From: Glomus cerebriforme
Taxonomy: Eukaryota; Glomeromycota; Glomeromycetes; Glomerales; Glomeraceae
Assembly (NCBI GenBank): GCA_003550305.1
Contig: QKYT01000218.1
Coordinates: forward strand, 22,627-86,626
DNA: 64,000 nt
Direction: 5' to 3'
Shown: in pieces, positions 37,491 through 51,009 of the stretch
How positions within the stretch are numbered: the stretch's first letter is position 1
Layout: every line of letters starts with the position of its first letter
Notes under the pieces: generated by a model
What the model saw: only the letters and a program-made list of their open reading frames with translations
Told to the model about the DNA's origin: nothing
Databases searched by the model: none
Position numbers and translations under genes: made by a program

Positions 37491-39246
37491 TTTTAATGGT
37501 TTTTTTTTATATTTTGAGAAAAGAAGAAAATTTAAGATGAAAAAAAAAAAAGGTTGAAAGGGATTTTTATATAAATCAATTTACTATTTTAAAGTGAAAA
37601 AAAAATGTTAAAATATTCAAAAATATTTCGGTGGAATATTCTACCAGAATATGAAACAGGATTATTTATTAACAAATTTATTAACAGATTTCTTTTTTTA
37701 ATTTCATTTGTCTCTATTGTGCCAATAAATTAGGTAGTAATCTGCGATAAATATTGTTATCAAAAAGCTAAAAATACATAATCCGGTGATAAATATTATA
37801 ATTTGAGTAAAATAATGGTACTTCATTTTGTTTAAAAACCGAGGTATTTATACCTTTTTTTTTGTAATTGTAAATTTAAAATTAAATGATACTTTCTATT
37901 ACGTAACAAAAGTCAAACTAAACATTTTAACTCTAGAAGAATTCTTTATGGTTTTCCAGATACATTTTCTCTTATAACGGAAGAATCACCAAGACACCCA
38001 TTTACATCATACCACAATTATATAAAAAAAAAAGAGGTCACCCGATTTAAAAAAACTTTACGGAAATGGATATTAAAATATATTACATGGTAATACGACA
38101 TTGTTCGGAGTTACACTATGACAAGTATTACGCCTTGATCACCGTACCTATAGTACCTTCTTGGCAATTTCTTCTATAAATAGGACGTTCCAAAAATAAA
38201 TATGATAAATCAAACATTCAAACAAAGTTAGTTAAAAAAACTTGTTTCGTTTCATTATGAAAATGGAAAATAGATATAATAAAATGGAAATGAATGGATA
38301 TCTGATATCTGATATTGAATGATATCTTTTTTTTCAAAGATAATTACTTGATTTCCTGTAAATTTGTGAAACTGGTTATTTATTAAATGATCATAAACAA
38401 AGTTTATCCATAATTAATATCTGTAACATGACTTTTTACATGTAACCCCATTTGATTTTCGATAATAAATTTTTATGCAAGATTTAATTGACCACAACCT
38501 TGAACTTTATACCATTGTTACAGAAAGAGAATATATATTTTCGTAATGACAGCCGTAATTGAGTAATTGACAGCTGCGGTGAATCTCAATGAAAATGATT
38601 TTTCTTTCAATAATTGTTCATTTCATGCAAAATTTTATGCGTACAAAAGGGATTGATTTTTTAGAAACAGAATTAGGAATTAATTTATCTTTTTTTTATT
38701 TACATTTTGGATCTAACCTTAAATCCTTAGTTTTTGCGCTCTATTTCACCGAATAAATGTTCTATTGTTCTATAAAATGATAGAAGAGTCTATTAATCAT
38801 CATACGATTTACAACTTTTTACTATATTAATAGTCTTGCTGGTTGGAAACTAGTAAATTAAATTATTTAAAAGTTAATTTATAACTTATTTATCCATGCA
38901 TATTTATTTAAATGCTCTTAATAACTGTTGTCCCTGCCGCAGAATAAATATTTATACCATATTTATCTTCACGTCCTGGTACAAATCTGATAACTGATAA
39001 GCAACGCTTTGAATTTAATAAACATTAAATAATTGATAGACAATAAACATTTTATCCGAAATATAATCTTCCAATTAAGGAAAGGGATTTTTTGAGTGTT
39101 ACAATAAACATGGGATTGCTACAAGATAATTTTTTTTTTTTTTTTTTTAACCCAGATTCTTTGTTCGGGCCTTCTTAAATTCTGATAAAAAAAACCCCTT
39201 TTTTGGTTTTTTTTTTCCTTTTTTTTTTATTTATTGTTTTTTTATA
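37491..39246. other. Divergent intergenic region
   Basis: About 1.75 kb between the membrane-protein gene (-) and the kinase gene (+). Composition is less extreme than in the 20-37 kb block. Long T tracts (39130-39149 and 39210-39243) lie just upstream of the kinase ATG and probably belong to its leader or promoter. No distinct gene. Confidence 0.5.
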
Positions 39247-42200
39247 ATGATGAATGTTAGCGAACAGCGTTATGTACCAAAGAAAAAAGTTAGAGATCGT
39301 TATTCTAGACAAGAACTTGTTGGTAGAGGTGCTTATGGCGCTGTTTATAAAGGGTACGATAAATAAAAAAAAACAAATTTAAATAAATATTTTCCATAAA
39401 AATAATTTGTTCCTATTCTTTTAATAGGATAGACAATGAAAGTAACAGAGTTGTGGCTATTAAAGTGCTAAATTTGGATACAGAAGAAGACGATGTTGGT
39501 GATATTATTAAGGAGATAAATCTATTATCTCAACTAAAACATAGTGATTCTCAAAATATAACCAAATATTTTGGAAGTTTTCTTCATGGTACAAAATTAT
39601 GGATTATTATGGAATACGCTGCAGGTGGAAGTATTAGATCATTGGTAAATTTATTTAATCGATTCACTCAAAAAAAAAATTAATATTAACTAAAAATTTA
39701 TTTAATATTTAGCGAGTTTATAATATCTTTCCATATTTTTTTTTTTTAAAAAAAATCTAATTAATGATTTTTTTTTTTTTTTTTGTTAAATGCTGGTAAT
39801 TTGGAAGAAAAGTATATATCTTTGATAACAAGAGAAGTTTTACAAGCATTAATTTATTTACATAAGTGTAAAATTATTCATCGAGATATCAAAGGTAAAT
39901 TTTTTTTTTTTTATATTTTTAAAAATTATTTTCAAAATTTTAAAAAAAGATTTTTTCCTTTCTCGAAAAATGAAAAATAGCTGCAAATATATTATTAACT
40001 GAAGATGGTAAAGTTCAATTATGTGACTTTGGTGTGGCGGGACAATTAACGGCGTCTTCTGCCAAAAGGACTTCATTTGTTGGCACTCCGTATCCTTTTA
40101 AGAATATTCAAGTATATTTTTAATTTTCGAATTATTTTAATTCCTTAATTTACGATATTTTAATAGATATTGGATGGCACCTGAAGTAATAAAAGAGGGA
40201 GCAACTTATGATACAAAGGTTTGCTTATCATTATATTCAGAAGTGATTTATAATAATTTTATGTCCAACAAAAAATAATTATTATTACTATTATGTACAA
40301 CAAATAAACTTCAGGCGGATATTTGGTCTTTGGGAATTACTGTTATTGAAATGGCCAAAGGAAATCCTCCTCATCATAAATTAAGTGCTATGAAAGCTAT
40401 ACAGCTTATACCGAAAACTCCTCCACCTCAATTAGAGGAAAAATTTTCTTCTCACTTAAGAGAACTTGTTTCTTTATGTTTAAATGATTATTCTGATCAG
40501 GTAAAAAGAATATTTTTTTTTAATTTGAAAATTTTTTTTTATTATATATATCATTTTTTTTTCTATTTTTTTTAGAGACCTACGGCAGAAGAATTAATGA
40601 AATCAAAATTTATAAAAGGAGCTTCAAAACACCCAAATGGATTACTAAGAGAACTTATAACAAAATATGAACAATGGAAACAAACAACTGGATATCGACA
40701 TTCTTTCCAGGATCCTCATGGAACACCATCGAGGTTTCATATAGTTACTATTTAAAAATATATATATATAAATTAATGGCTGATTGAAATGCTAATAATA
40801 AATTTTTTTTTTTTATTTAGTGAAAGTGATTCATACGATTTTGAGGAAGGACAAAAAGAAGAGGAAGAGGATGCTTGGTTATTTGATACAGTTCAAAATA
40901 CAATAAATCATCGTAAATCACATTCTTTGGGATCTCTTCATACTAAATCAGATCAATTATCACCTGTAATAGAAGGAGATGAACAACAAGGATTTACAAT
41001 TGATAAAAAACACGATGAGGAGTCTAAAGATGACACGGATAGGACTGTTATACCAAGAGATGTAAGCTTCCGTCATGGAAGAATTATAACTGAAGGATTT
41101 CTGTCACCTTCAAAACCAATGTTTCGAAAAAAATATTCGGAATCTCAACATCCTTTACTTCAATTATTTAATAATGAGGAATCACAAGATAATTTTTCAG
41201 ATTCTTCACCAACTGGAAGTTATAGAAATCCAACCATAACGATTCCTCCAGTAAATATAAATTTAATGCCACATATGGAAGATTCTCCTTCAAGGACAAT
41301 AACAAGATCTCATTTTCAGTCAAATTATCTTGTTCCAAAAACAAAAGATTCTAACTCTGATAGTGGTTCAATTGATAGTAGATTATCTTCATCAAGTAGA
41401 GATGGTTCAAAATCACCTTTATCCTCAACGTTTAATCCTGAATTAAATTCGCAAAATTCAACTTCAGAGAAACAAGACTCGTCATCATCTCCTGTTTCAC
41501 CAAAAATCGTTCTTTCAACACAATCAACATCATCAGAAGGGGCTAGAAATGGATTATTATCACCTGTATCTATAACAAATGGAAAAGTTCCTGTAAGACA
41601 AGAGAGTGGATATTTTTCAGTTCAACATAAATCTAATATATCAGTAGAAGTTACTAATCCTACTATAGATAAAATAAATTCACCGGCAAATTCAGGATCA
41701 AATTCAGGAGGATTGTTAACTCCGCCTCTTGCCATATCAAAATCAGCTAATGGAATAAGTTCAATACCAGAATCTATGAATAATTATGCTAATCCTCCAC
41801 AATCTTTACCAGCAAAGATGGGATACGTTAGACCTCCACCCACAAGACATGGAAGTTATGATATTCCAATTCCTAATAATGATTTTTCTTTTCCTCATGG
41901 TGGTATACCTCTTTATAGATCAAGTAGTCAAGGGAAACAATATCCTTCCCAAGCTCGTCGGGTTAGATCTGCTACTACTTTAAATAATTCTCATAGACCA
42001 AATCATGATGACTTTTTATTAAAATCTAAACATATTCAACCAGATAGTGATAATAATAATAATATTATTAATAATAATAATTTGGCTGTAAATTTACCAA
42101 GACAAAGGGCTACAAGTGTAAGTCATATGCAAAGATCTCCAAAACCAAAAGTGAGTAGCAATATAATGGTTTTGTTTTTTACTATGATAATTGAAATTTT

Positions 42201-42541
42201 AAATATAATTTTTGATTTAAATCGTTTTTTATTTTAATCAGTTTTTTGCAGAAGATTCATCTCATTTACTTACACCTTCACCTTTATCATCAAAATTTAA
42301 TCAACATCAAATATCATTACAACAAAATTCACCAACGAGATCATTTTTTACAAATGTACAAAATATATCTACATCAGCTACAATGTTGAATACTGCAGGA
42401 CCTGAATTAAAATCATTAAAAATGGATAATTACCGTGGTAATAGTGAAGTTTATGAAGATTTATCAAAAACCACCGATGATTTATTACAATGGTTAACGT
42501 TATTAGATGCTGGAATTAATCAATTATTAACAAGATTTTAA
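39247..42541 (+). CDS. Ste20-family GCK-III protein kinase (Nak1/Kic1-like)
   Basis: Probable serine/threonine kinase of the germinal-centre-kinase III group, whose fungal members (Nak1/Orb3, Kic1) act upstream of NDR kinases in the RAM/MOR cell-polarity pathway. The kinase domain starts almost at the N-terminus: glycine loop [11 protein letters not shown], lysine in VVAIKVLNL, catalytic loop HRDIKAANILL, DFG in [10 protein letters not shown], activation-segment [14 protein letters not shown], then [12 protein letters not shown]. The catalytic set is intact. A long serine/proline/asparagine-rich tail follows (about 40820-42160). The last exon (about 42241-42541) ends [12 protein letters not shown]. 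Two introns are unusual: one at 39645-39785 lacks an AG acceptor, and one at 40090-40166 looks U12-type. The start is the first of two ATGs at 39247. AATAAA occurs about 110 bp past the stop. Confidence 0.93.
39645..39785 (+). other. Kinase intron with non-AG acceptor (GT...TG as sequenced)
   Basis: Exon 2 ends GGSIRSL just before GTAAAT, and the next exon must begin TTAAATGCTGG ([10 protein letters not shown]) to keep the family alignment and frame. The sequence there is a 16-to-20-base T run followed directly by G, with no AG. The nearest AG (39711-39712) would add an exon full of stops. Confidence 0.6.
40090..40166 (+). other. Candidate U12-type (GT-AG) intron in the kinase gene
   Basis: The 5' site GTATCCTTTT matches the minor-spliceosome consensus GTATCCTTT exactly. 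The branch-point word TTCCTTAAT (40141-40149) matches TTCCTTRAY exactly, with 18 bases from the branch A to the end of the AG. The intron is 77 nt, removes cleanly to give ...GTP/YWMAPEV, and is phase 2. Neighbouring introns of the gene show ordinary GTAAAT/GTTTGC sites. Confidence 0.85.
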
Positions 42542-43447
42542 TTAATTATTTTTGTAATGAAAAGGAGAAGAGCGAAGAGTAATAATATCGATGAATTATT
42601 TAATATTTATTATATTTATTTATTTGTATATTTATCAAAAAAGAATGTATTAAATAAAAAAAAAGGTTAGTTTATTTATTTTAATTATTATAGAAATATT
42701 TAATATTGGAAGGAAGGATATTAAAAGTTGCATGATGAGGAAGGTTAAGAGTGAAGATTAATAAAGAAGTGATAGTTGACTGAAAAAAAGGTCATAATAT
42801 AAATGAATATAATGTAATGTATTTTTTTTTAAATAGAGATTTACTCAAAATTTATCAAAATAAAATTATTAGATATTAGATATCAAAATAAACCTATATA
42901 ATGAAACAAATATTATATAATTAACATAGTCAAACAATAGGAAAATAAGCAGTTTTTATTATTTATCTATGGAAATACAAAGGGACGAAGTAAGAAATTT
43001 GTGGAACGCAAAAACTTACATTTGAGCCAACTCAAATTAACATAAAGTCGTTAATCATTATAATTACGGAAATCTACGTACACAATTGCAACTTTTTAAC
43101 TCCTTTAAATTTTAGATTTTTTTTTTCAATTTTGATTACTTATAATACGTTCACGCCGTTGATTTTCGATTGATTGAACTTCAAAATCTTTTGAACGAAA
43201 ATATTGATCTATAGAATTTGAAAAATTATTGTGACTTCTTGGAAGTATACTAAGATAATAACTTACGGATCTATAATTTTCTTATAAAAATGGTATGATG
43301 ATCTAAATAATAATAATTAATTGGTTTATAGTTTGTAAGTTGTGTTATTTTCTGATATTTTTATAGTTATATTATGGACAAGAATTTTATCATAATCCTC
43401 GATAACTAAAGTCAATTTATTTCTACCAAGATTTCATTTTGTAAATA
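42542..43447. other. 3' flank of the kinase gene
   Basis: AT-rich, no gene seen. Confidence 0.45.
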
Positions 43448-43597
43448 CTAATTTTCTTTCGATTTTTTTTGGAGCTCTTTCATTTCTTCTAATTTTTCTT
43501 CTATTATTCGTATCAGACTATCAGTTCTTTTTCGTTCTTTTTCTTGATCTTTAAGATCCAAAACATTTCTTTTCTTTCTCTTATTTGTTTTACTTTT
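43448..43597 (-). other. Possible terminal exon or remnant, coiled-coil-like
   Basis: On the minus strand an open stretch ending in TAG (43448-43450) encodes a charged, heptad-like helix: KEKERKRTDSLIRIIEEKLE followed by EMKELQKKSKEN. It has no ATG and meets a stop upstream near 43605, so it would need an upstream exon that I cannot find. It could equally be low-complexity A-rich DNA. Confidence 0.2.
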
Positions 43598-43866
43598 TTA
43601 CTTTTCCGTTATTCAATTTTATTTTTATCATAAAGCACTTAATTTTTAATCGGACGATTATGATATATTGTATATATTATATAATATTAAAAAATTAAAA
43701 AGCAAAATATTTAGTACAACAATAAAAATCTAGGTGTAACGATAAATAAACTATATAAGCTCGGCAAATGGTTTTTTTTTAAATTTCAAATTATTTCGTC
43801 AGTTTTACGATTTTCATTTTTTAACGATTCTTTGCTTCATTTCCTCAACATTGTGTGAAATATATA

Positions 43867-46800
43867 ATGTTACTTAAGCAAATTTGTCCCGGAAAGTCCA
43901 ATGGACTTGTCCAAAGTTTCCATACGGCATACTGGGAAAATTCTCGTTATCTTGTAAGCTGAATGGTTTTAGTACCCTTTCCACTTTCAAATCGATTATA
44001 ACGATTTTTTTTTCGTTTTACTTTTAATTCAACCTTGTTTCAAAGATATATGGTACAGGGGATAAACTTGTAATTTATCGTGGATCGGGTTTTGTTCAAA
44101 CAATCAATGTCTCCGAAATTTTGGAGGGAGAGTCAAATGAAAAAAAAATTTTTTCCGTAGAGCTTTCAGAATTTGATGGAAAGGTTAGTAAGAAAGATTA
44201 TTATAATGATTGGTTTATCTATTGCTTGATTTTAAGCCCGTAGTATTGACAGTTTTATATTTTAAAAACTACCAAATGTTTGATTCGTTAATTTGGTGAA
44301 TTATAGGCTATTAATAAAAAATTTATATTTTTATTGAATAGATTGCTGTAACAATTGGAACAAATGTACTTATATTTAAACCAAATCAGAATGATAAAAC
44401 CATGGTAAAATTTCTAACTCGATTTATTTTGTTTTGTGATTTTGTGATATATATTTAATTATTACCCGTTTTATTATATCAGAAAATTAATTGGACTTTA
44501 TTGAAAATTCTGAAACATGATTATTCTGTATCATGCACTTCATGGAGTTTAGTTAATGGTGAGTGCAGAGTTATAAAATTAATACTTGGACTTTTTTTTA
44601 AATATTTATATATTAAAAAATTTTAATTAAAGGTCAACTCTTGGTGGGTGGGGAGGCTATTGTTCTTTGGGAACAAAATAAATCTAATGAAGATAAATGG
44701 ACAAAATTATGGGAACAAAGGTTAGTTTATATTTTAAATATTATAATTAGTAATTTCTTTACTCATTTAATATATTCTTTCATAATTATACAGGGTTGCT
44801 TCTATAATAACTCATATTGAAATATCACCAGATTCTACATTAATTGCTACTGTTGGAGAGGTATTTCTCCACATATTAATTTCATAATGATTTAAACTGT
44901 TTTATACATTTGATTCTAAGATTAATACTTATAATAAATCTATTTATGCAAGTATGATAGACTTGTGAAAATTTGGTGTTGTCAAAAAAATGATGTCATG
45001 GAGCGAAAATACAAATTTCATTATTTGCCACATCCAAGATCAGTAACCAACTTTTCATGGAGGAAAGGTCCATTTGAACAAATAAAGTAAAGAAATTTAT
45101 TAAATTTATTCGATTATTAAGTTTTAATCAAGAAATAAAACTAACATTATTTTAAAATAATTTAGTTCACAAGGCAGCAATATTCTTTTAACAGTTTGCA
45201 AGGATGGAATATGTAGAATATGGGCTGCAACAAACCCTGATGAACCTCACAACCTTTATATATGTACAGTGGTTGATCCTGAACAATCATTGGTGACTCT
45301 TCCTTCTTTAGAAGAAGAAGGAATTTGTCATAAGCATTTTGATTGTTTCTCGCCAATTCATTGGATACATCCAAGAGAATTTTTGGTATCTATAAAATTA
45401 GCTTTAGATTCCTTTGATAATGAAACGGGACAATCCCATGTTGGTGCTGGATTAAAAAAGTTGAGAAATCTTGCAAACGATACGCCTGATTTGTTTTATC
45501 AGGTTCAACAAGATGGTTCTATGGTTATTTGGGGAATACGGGTAACTTTCCTAATAACGATTAATATTTAAAGATTTGTAATTTTAAGAAAATTCATTGA
45601 CACTAAATTTATATAATTAGAATATTTATTGTAGGCCCAGACGCATTCCAAAGGTTCTTGTTTTGCTTCGTGCATCTCAGGTACTTTCGCCATCCGAATC
45701 AGATAATTTTCATGGAAGCACATTTGTATTTCATGATAATACAAGTCCGGATTTTAAGAGCAGTAAGTATTATAAATTTATATAAATCATTCTATGAAGT
45801 GTTTCTTTTATCAATAGTTTCTTTTAAATGTATTTATCATATTAAATTCTCGTTAAATTCTCGTAAAAAGCTTCGGTAGAACTCACAATATTGGCTCAGA
45901 GTCCTCAAGGTTGTATTAGCAGATATTCAATTCGACTTGTTGATTTGTTCGAGAATTTGCAATCAGCTCCATTACAATTAAAACAATCATGGACTGGACA
46001 TCGTAATAATATAAAAACTATGGTCAAATCTCCCGGAACTCATTGCTTCGTTTCACTTGCTTATGATGAAGGAGCAATCTTGTGGGATATTACGAAACCT
46101 GATATTTCGCAGGTATATATAAATTATTTTATTAGGAACATGTTTATTTAAAGAATTTTCTTAATTCTTAATTTATTTGTCATTTAGCTTGCTAACCAAA
46201 TTGGCCCAAGGATTATTGAAAAATCTATTGTTCCGATGGAACAAATTAAGCTTGTATGTGTGCTTCCGGAAGGTATTTTAAAATGTTTTCTCTCCCTCTC
46301 TTTATATATATATATATATAATGAAAAAGAGTATTAATTAATTCATTTAATAATAATCATTCTTTAGGAAAATGTTTCGCTGCATATGATGGAATTCAAA
46401 TTGCTCTTTTCATATTCGGTGATAATAATGATGATTTTACTCATAAGATTGTTTTTGATGGTTATGATGCTTCTTATGAGTTGCTCTTGTTATTTGCTTA
46501 TCAACATAAAACTTCTTCTTCATCCACTCCTACTTATATTGTTGGAGTAAGCTCTCATAAGAATACAGTTTTTTGTTGGAAATTTTTATACGACAAAGGT
46601 ATGGCTTTTATGTTTTAAATTTATTAGTAATTATAATTTAATTTGTTTTTAATATATAATTTTTGTTTAAAAAAACATACAAATACAGATCCAAAAGTTA
46701 ACTTAATTTCAAAGACTTCTCTGCCTATTAATAATTCGATTAAAATAGCTGTATCTGTTGAACAGTGGGCAGGATCCAATAAAAGATGTTATCCATCAAA

Positions 46801-49800
46801 AGACTTGTCCCCTCCTATATTATTGACATATTCTGGTGATGGTTGTGTCACATATTGGCAAGCAAATATGAAATATGATAGCGATGACCTTATTACTAAC
46901 AAAGAATTATGGTTGAAAGAAGTTGTTTATGATATCGGAATCAAAGAGCCTATATTAATCAAATGTGGACCACAAGGAAAGGCTGCTGTTGGTATGAAAA
47001 TGTTTTCGTATTTCACATTTTAAATTTAAATTTAAATGGTTAATTTATATTTTTTATTTAGTTATGAAAAAAGAAAATATTTATGAAATGACTATGTGGG
47101 AATGCATAACCAAAAGATTACCATCTGCTAAGGATTTTATTGAAAATTTTAGGTTTTTATAATTTTAAATAAAATTTTTATTTATTTTTAAATAGAATTT
47201 ATTATTTATATATTTCCCTTTACTGTTATTTAGTGAAAATATTGTCGATATAGATTGGCTTTTCACTTCTAGTGCTGAGATTGTATTAGCTATATCAACT
47301 TCACAGAAAATTTGTATTTATACTCAACTTCGTAAACACCATGTTTCCGGACGAAGTTCTTGGATTATGTTTTCAGAAATTGATAAGTATGTTTCTTTTA
47401 AAATTTTGACATTTTTTTGAAATCAATCGGATATATTTATGGTTAACATCTTATGCATTGGCATACTTAGCAATGTTACATTACCAATTTCTGCTATATC
47501 TTGGGAAAGTTTTGGCTCGCTTATTGTAGCTAATTCTAATCAATTACGTTGTTATAATAAATGGTTATCAGAAGAAAGTATGGAAAAAGGTGATTTTAAG
47601 TTTCTGATTATATTCATATAACTTTTTATACACGTTTATATTTAAAATTGAATCATCCAATAGTTTCTAGTATAACTTGGGTCAATCAAAAGTATCCTAC
47701 ATTGTTTCATGTTGTTGATCATTTGAACGGTCCTTTACCACATTATCATCCAACATTACTTTTGGAGCATATTATGTGGGGTAGGTTGATACACTTAAGA
47801 AAATTTACAATTAAATATTTTATTTAACTTTTAATTTGAATATTGATAGATCAAAAGGGATTGGTTAAGCAGATTTTTGCCCATCTTTATAAATTTCTTA
47901 AAATGTTAATTGGAAAAAATAAACCTATTAAGCGAATTCTTCCCTTACCATTTGATAAGTTATTCGAAGATAACACGGTTCGAAATTAATAATTTTTTAT
48001 CATTTTGAAATTTTTTTTTTTTTACTTTGCTAACTTAATAATTCATCCTTATTATTCAAGTCAACAGCATCAACAACAACCCAACGTTATAACATTCTTT
48101 TTGGAGAAGACAGTGATGAAGAAGGGTTCATATACATTAATTAAAAGAAATTTAATATTTTTCGTAAATTAAAGTAATATATTTAATATATTTATAATTT
48201 TTTTTTTTTTAAAAAAAAAGATCTCAAGAAACTCTACTTGAGTTTACTGAGGAAGTAGCTAATTTTTTGATTGAACAATTACAAGTCATTTCATTACCTA
48301 ACTTATCACATGTTGAACAAGCTCAATTGTTGGCTTTAATTAATACCATAAATCAGGTAAGAATAATTTCAAATCTTTAACTTTCTAAGTAGAAGTTGAA
48401 TATTTATTTTCATCATATTCATAAATAATACAGGTAGAAAATCAAAAACGAAGCTTGGATGAAAATGGTGTTCGTTATGTAATATTTATGCGGCGGTATC
48501 ATTATTTAAATAAAATATCTTCCGGTATACGGACGCCCGGTTTAAATTATCGAGATATGAACTGGGCATTGCACAGTAATTCTCAGGTTTGAAAATAACC
48601 ACGTTCTTTGTTATTATCATGAGACATTTCATTAAAGTATTTCAACTATAGGATCTTTTAATAGAATACAGTGTTCAAGCATCTGGCGGAAAATTCTTAT
48701 GGAAAGATGCAAGAATACATGGTGTCTTTTTATGGCTTCGAAGTAATGAATCAGTTGTAAGTTTATTTATAACGTTGGTATTTTTGATCGTATCAAATTA
48801 TATTAATTAATGATTTATTTAGCGGCAACAAATGGAAAGCGTGGCTCGTAATCATTATATGTCAAAAGAGGAGAGAGATCCAACAGACTGTTCTCTTTTC
48901 TATATGGCATTACGAAAAAAGAAATTATTGTTAGGGTTATGGAAAACCGCTAATACTCATAGGGAACAAGCGCTCATGTTGAAATTCCTTGTAAATGATT
49001 TTACTGAACCTAGATGGAAAACAGCAGCTTTAAAAAATGCTTATGCCCTGTTAGGCAAACAACGTTATGGTATTGTTTTTAAGTATTTTTATATAAAAAA
49101 TGTAATTGTGAAGTATAAGTGAGCTGACCATATCTCTCTATAATTTGAGTAGAATATGCAGCAGCTTTCTTCCTTCTTGGTGATTGTTTAAAAGATGCTG
49201 TTAATGTATGCTTAAAACATTTGGATGACTTTCAATTAGCTATTGCTATAACGAGAGTTTATGAAGGTAACTTTTAATTTCCTCTTTAAAAAAAAAAATT
49301 TTTTTTTACTATTTTCCTGACTATTATCATCAGTAAATACGAGTTTCAAACAATATTTAAATTGTAATCATTTACAGGTGAAGATGGACCTATTTTGAGG
49401 AGCATTTATGAAGATTATATTATTCCCTTAGCAATTAGAACAGGGGATCGATGGTTAGCCAGTTTGGCTTTTTGGTCATTGAATCAAAGAGATAAAGCTG
49501 TGAAAGCTATTATGGTTTGAATTATTTATTTAATTTCGTATTTAATATTTAATAAATAATTAACATTAAAAAAAATTCTTTTAAGGTACCTTTGGAAACT
49601 CTGTACGATAAGAAAATAGAAACAACACCCTTAACCACAGATTCTCCTGATGCAGCTTTAGTAGTTTTATACAAACAACTAAAGGATAAATCCATTCAAA
49701 CACTAAGAGGGGCGGCAGAAATTTCGCCTGAAACAGAATATTTCTTTGTATTAAGAAGTATTTTTGCTTATGATCGTATGGGATGTCCATTGTTAGCTCT

Positions 49801-50696
49801 TCATCTTGTACGAACGTGGACTTTTTCACCACAATCAGATCCCGAAAGACCTGATCATATATTAAAATCTAGACGCAGAACAACTATTTTTGACATACCA
49901 ATAGCATCTAGTGATGGTGATGATGTTATTTCGAAAGGTGTTGTTAATTTCGATACATGGAATTGGGATGAACCAATTTCACCAATTTCATCAAAATTTA
50001 GTAAACATGTAACGGATAAATCCAAGGATTTTTTTACAGAAGAACCAAGTCCTTTAGTTAGTCCTCTCACACCTAAAAGATTATCGTTTATTGATAAAGA
50101 TTCAACAAATGATGATGATGTTTGGGGATGGAATTCTCCCGGACATTATCAAAAATTAAACTCGTTTAATGCAAAAAATACTAATATTTTTGCCAACAAT
50201 AATGAAGAAACTCTTGACAAAAATAATATTGAAAATGACACAGGAAATATTACCTTATTGTATGATGTAGATTTCTATGATTATAAAGTTTCTTTGGTTA
50301 AAAGATTATGTCAAGTTAGTACATATATAATTTTTTTTTCCTTTTGCGACGCAATTAAAAATTTTGTATTAATTAAAATTAATTTATTTATTATAGCAAT
50401 TATTGGATGTGGCAATGACTGTTCAAGAGAATTCAGAATTATTTGAGCAAAGTTCCTACTTTAGTGATTATGTTAATAGGGCTGAACAAGGATTAACAAC
50501 CATATGTGAAAGTGTTAAAGTTCCAATATCAGATATCAAAGAATCATTAATATCATATCCTTTATAAACATAATATCGTTTTTGTCATAACTATTACGTA
50601 TTTTGTCCTTAATCTTTTTTTATTTATACTAGGTGTATCGAAACGGACTCGTATAATCTTTTAGAATATTTAAAATATTTCCGATCTCTTTCTTAA
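43867..50696 (+). CDS. RAV1: RAVE complex subunit Rav1 (DmX/Rabconnectin-like)
   Basis: Likely large subunit of the RAVE complex, which promotes assembly of V1 with Vo of the vacuolar/endosomal proton ATPase. More than 20 exons. The N-terminus starts MLLKQICPGKSNGLVQSFHT, then KLVIYRGSGF begins a WD40 propeller region (for example GGEAIVLWEQ, KDGICRIWAA, DEGAILWDI). RIPKVLVLLRAS lies in the middle. The Rav1p_C region follows (about 48.2-49.5 kb): FLWKDARIHGVFLWLRS, RDPTDCSLFYMALRKKKLLL, ALLGKQRYEYAAAFFLLGD, RTGDRWLASLAFWSLNQRDK. After it comes a polar stretch with repeated DDVWGWNSPG-like tryptophan motifs. The C-terminus depends on a candidate AT-AC intron at 50555-50629. If spliced, the protein ends LLEYLKYFRSLS at 50696; if not, it stops at 50567 (SYPL). 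I prefer the spliced form. The gene converges on polymerase alpha with about 310 bp between stops. Confidence 0.92.
50555..50629 (+). other. Candidate U12-type AT-AC intron at the 3' end of Rav1
   Basis: The 5' site ATATCCTTT is the classic U12 AT-AC consensus. GTCCTTAAT (50605-50613) matches the U12 branch-point TTCCTTRAY except its first base, 17 bases before the AC at 50628-50629. Removal joins ATA TC to T AGG TGT ATC and opens a further 22-codon reading frame (CIETDSYNLLEYLKYFRS...). An alternative AG end at 50631-50632 is also in frame. Confidence 0.75.
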
Positions 50697-51009
50697 TGCG
50701 AATTTTGGGTGAACTTAATTATTGACTTGGTTTAATTGAATTGTGCTGTTATATAGAGTTATTTATTTAGCTATAATTTTGCTAGAGAATACTTTTAAAG
50801 TATATAATTAAAAAAAAATATCTATTTATTTATTAACAGTTAAAAAGTTAATCCTATTATTAAAATTAACATTATTTATAAAGGTAATGATACATTTCGT
50901 ATTTTTTTAGTACAAATAACAATTTGTTTCGGAACAATCACTCATGATTCACATCTATTTTCGTCTAATATCATAATGACTTTAGTTGAATCCTTGCATG
51001 CTAAATGTT
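50697..51009. other. Convergent 3' flanks of Rav1 and polymerase alpha
   Basis: AT-rich spacer without a gene. Confidence 0.5.

Noticed and set aside
41786..41983. Alternative-frame open frame in the kinase tail
   Set aside because: Shadow of the kinase reading frame, with no independent support.
50281..50446. Rav1 ending at 50446 by reading through the intron
   Set aside because: The frame crosses a GT-AG intron (about 50315-50397). Spliced sequence continues QLLDVAMTVQENSELFEQ, typical coding sequence.
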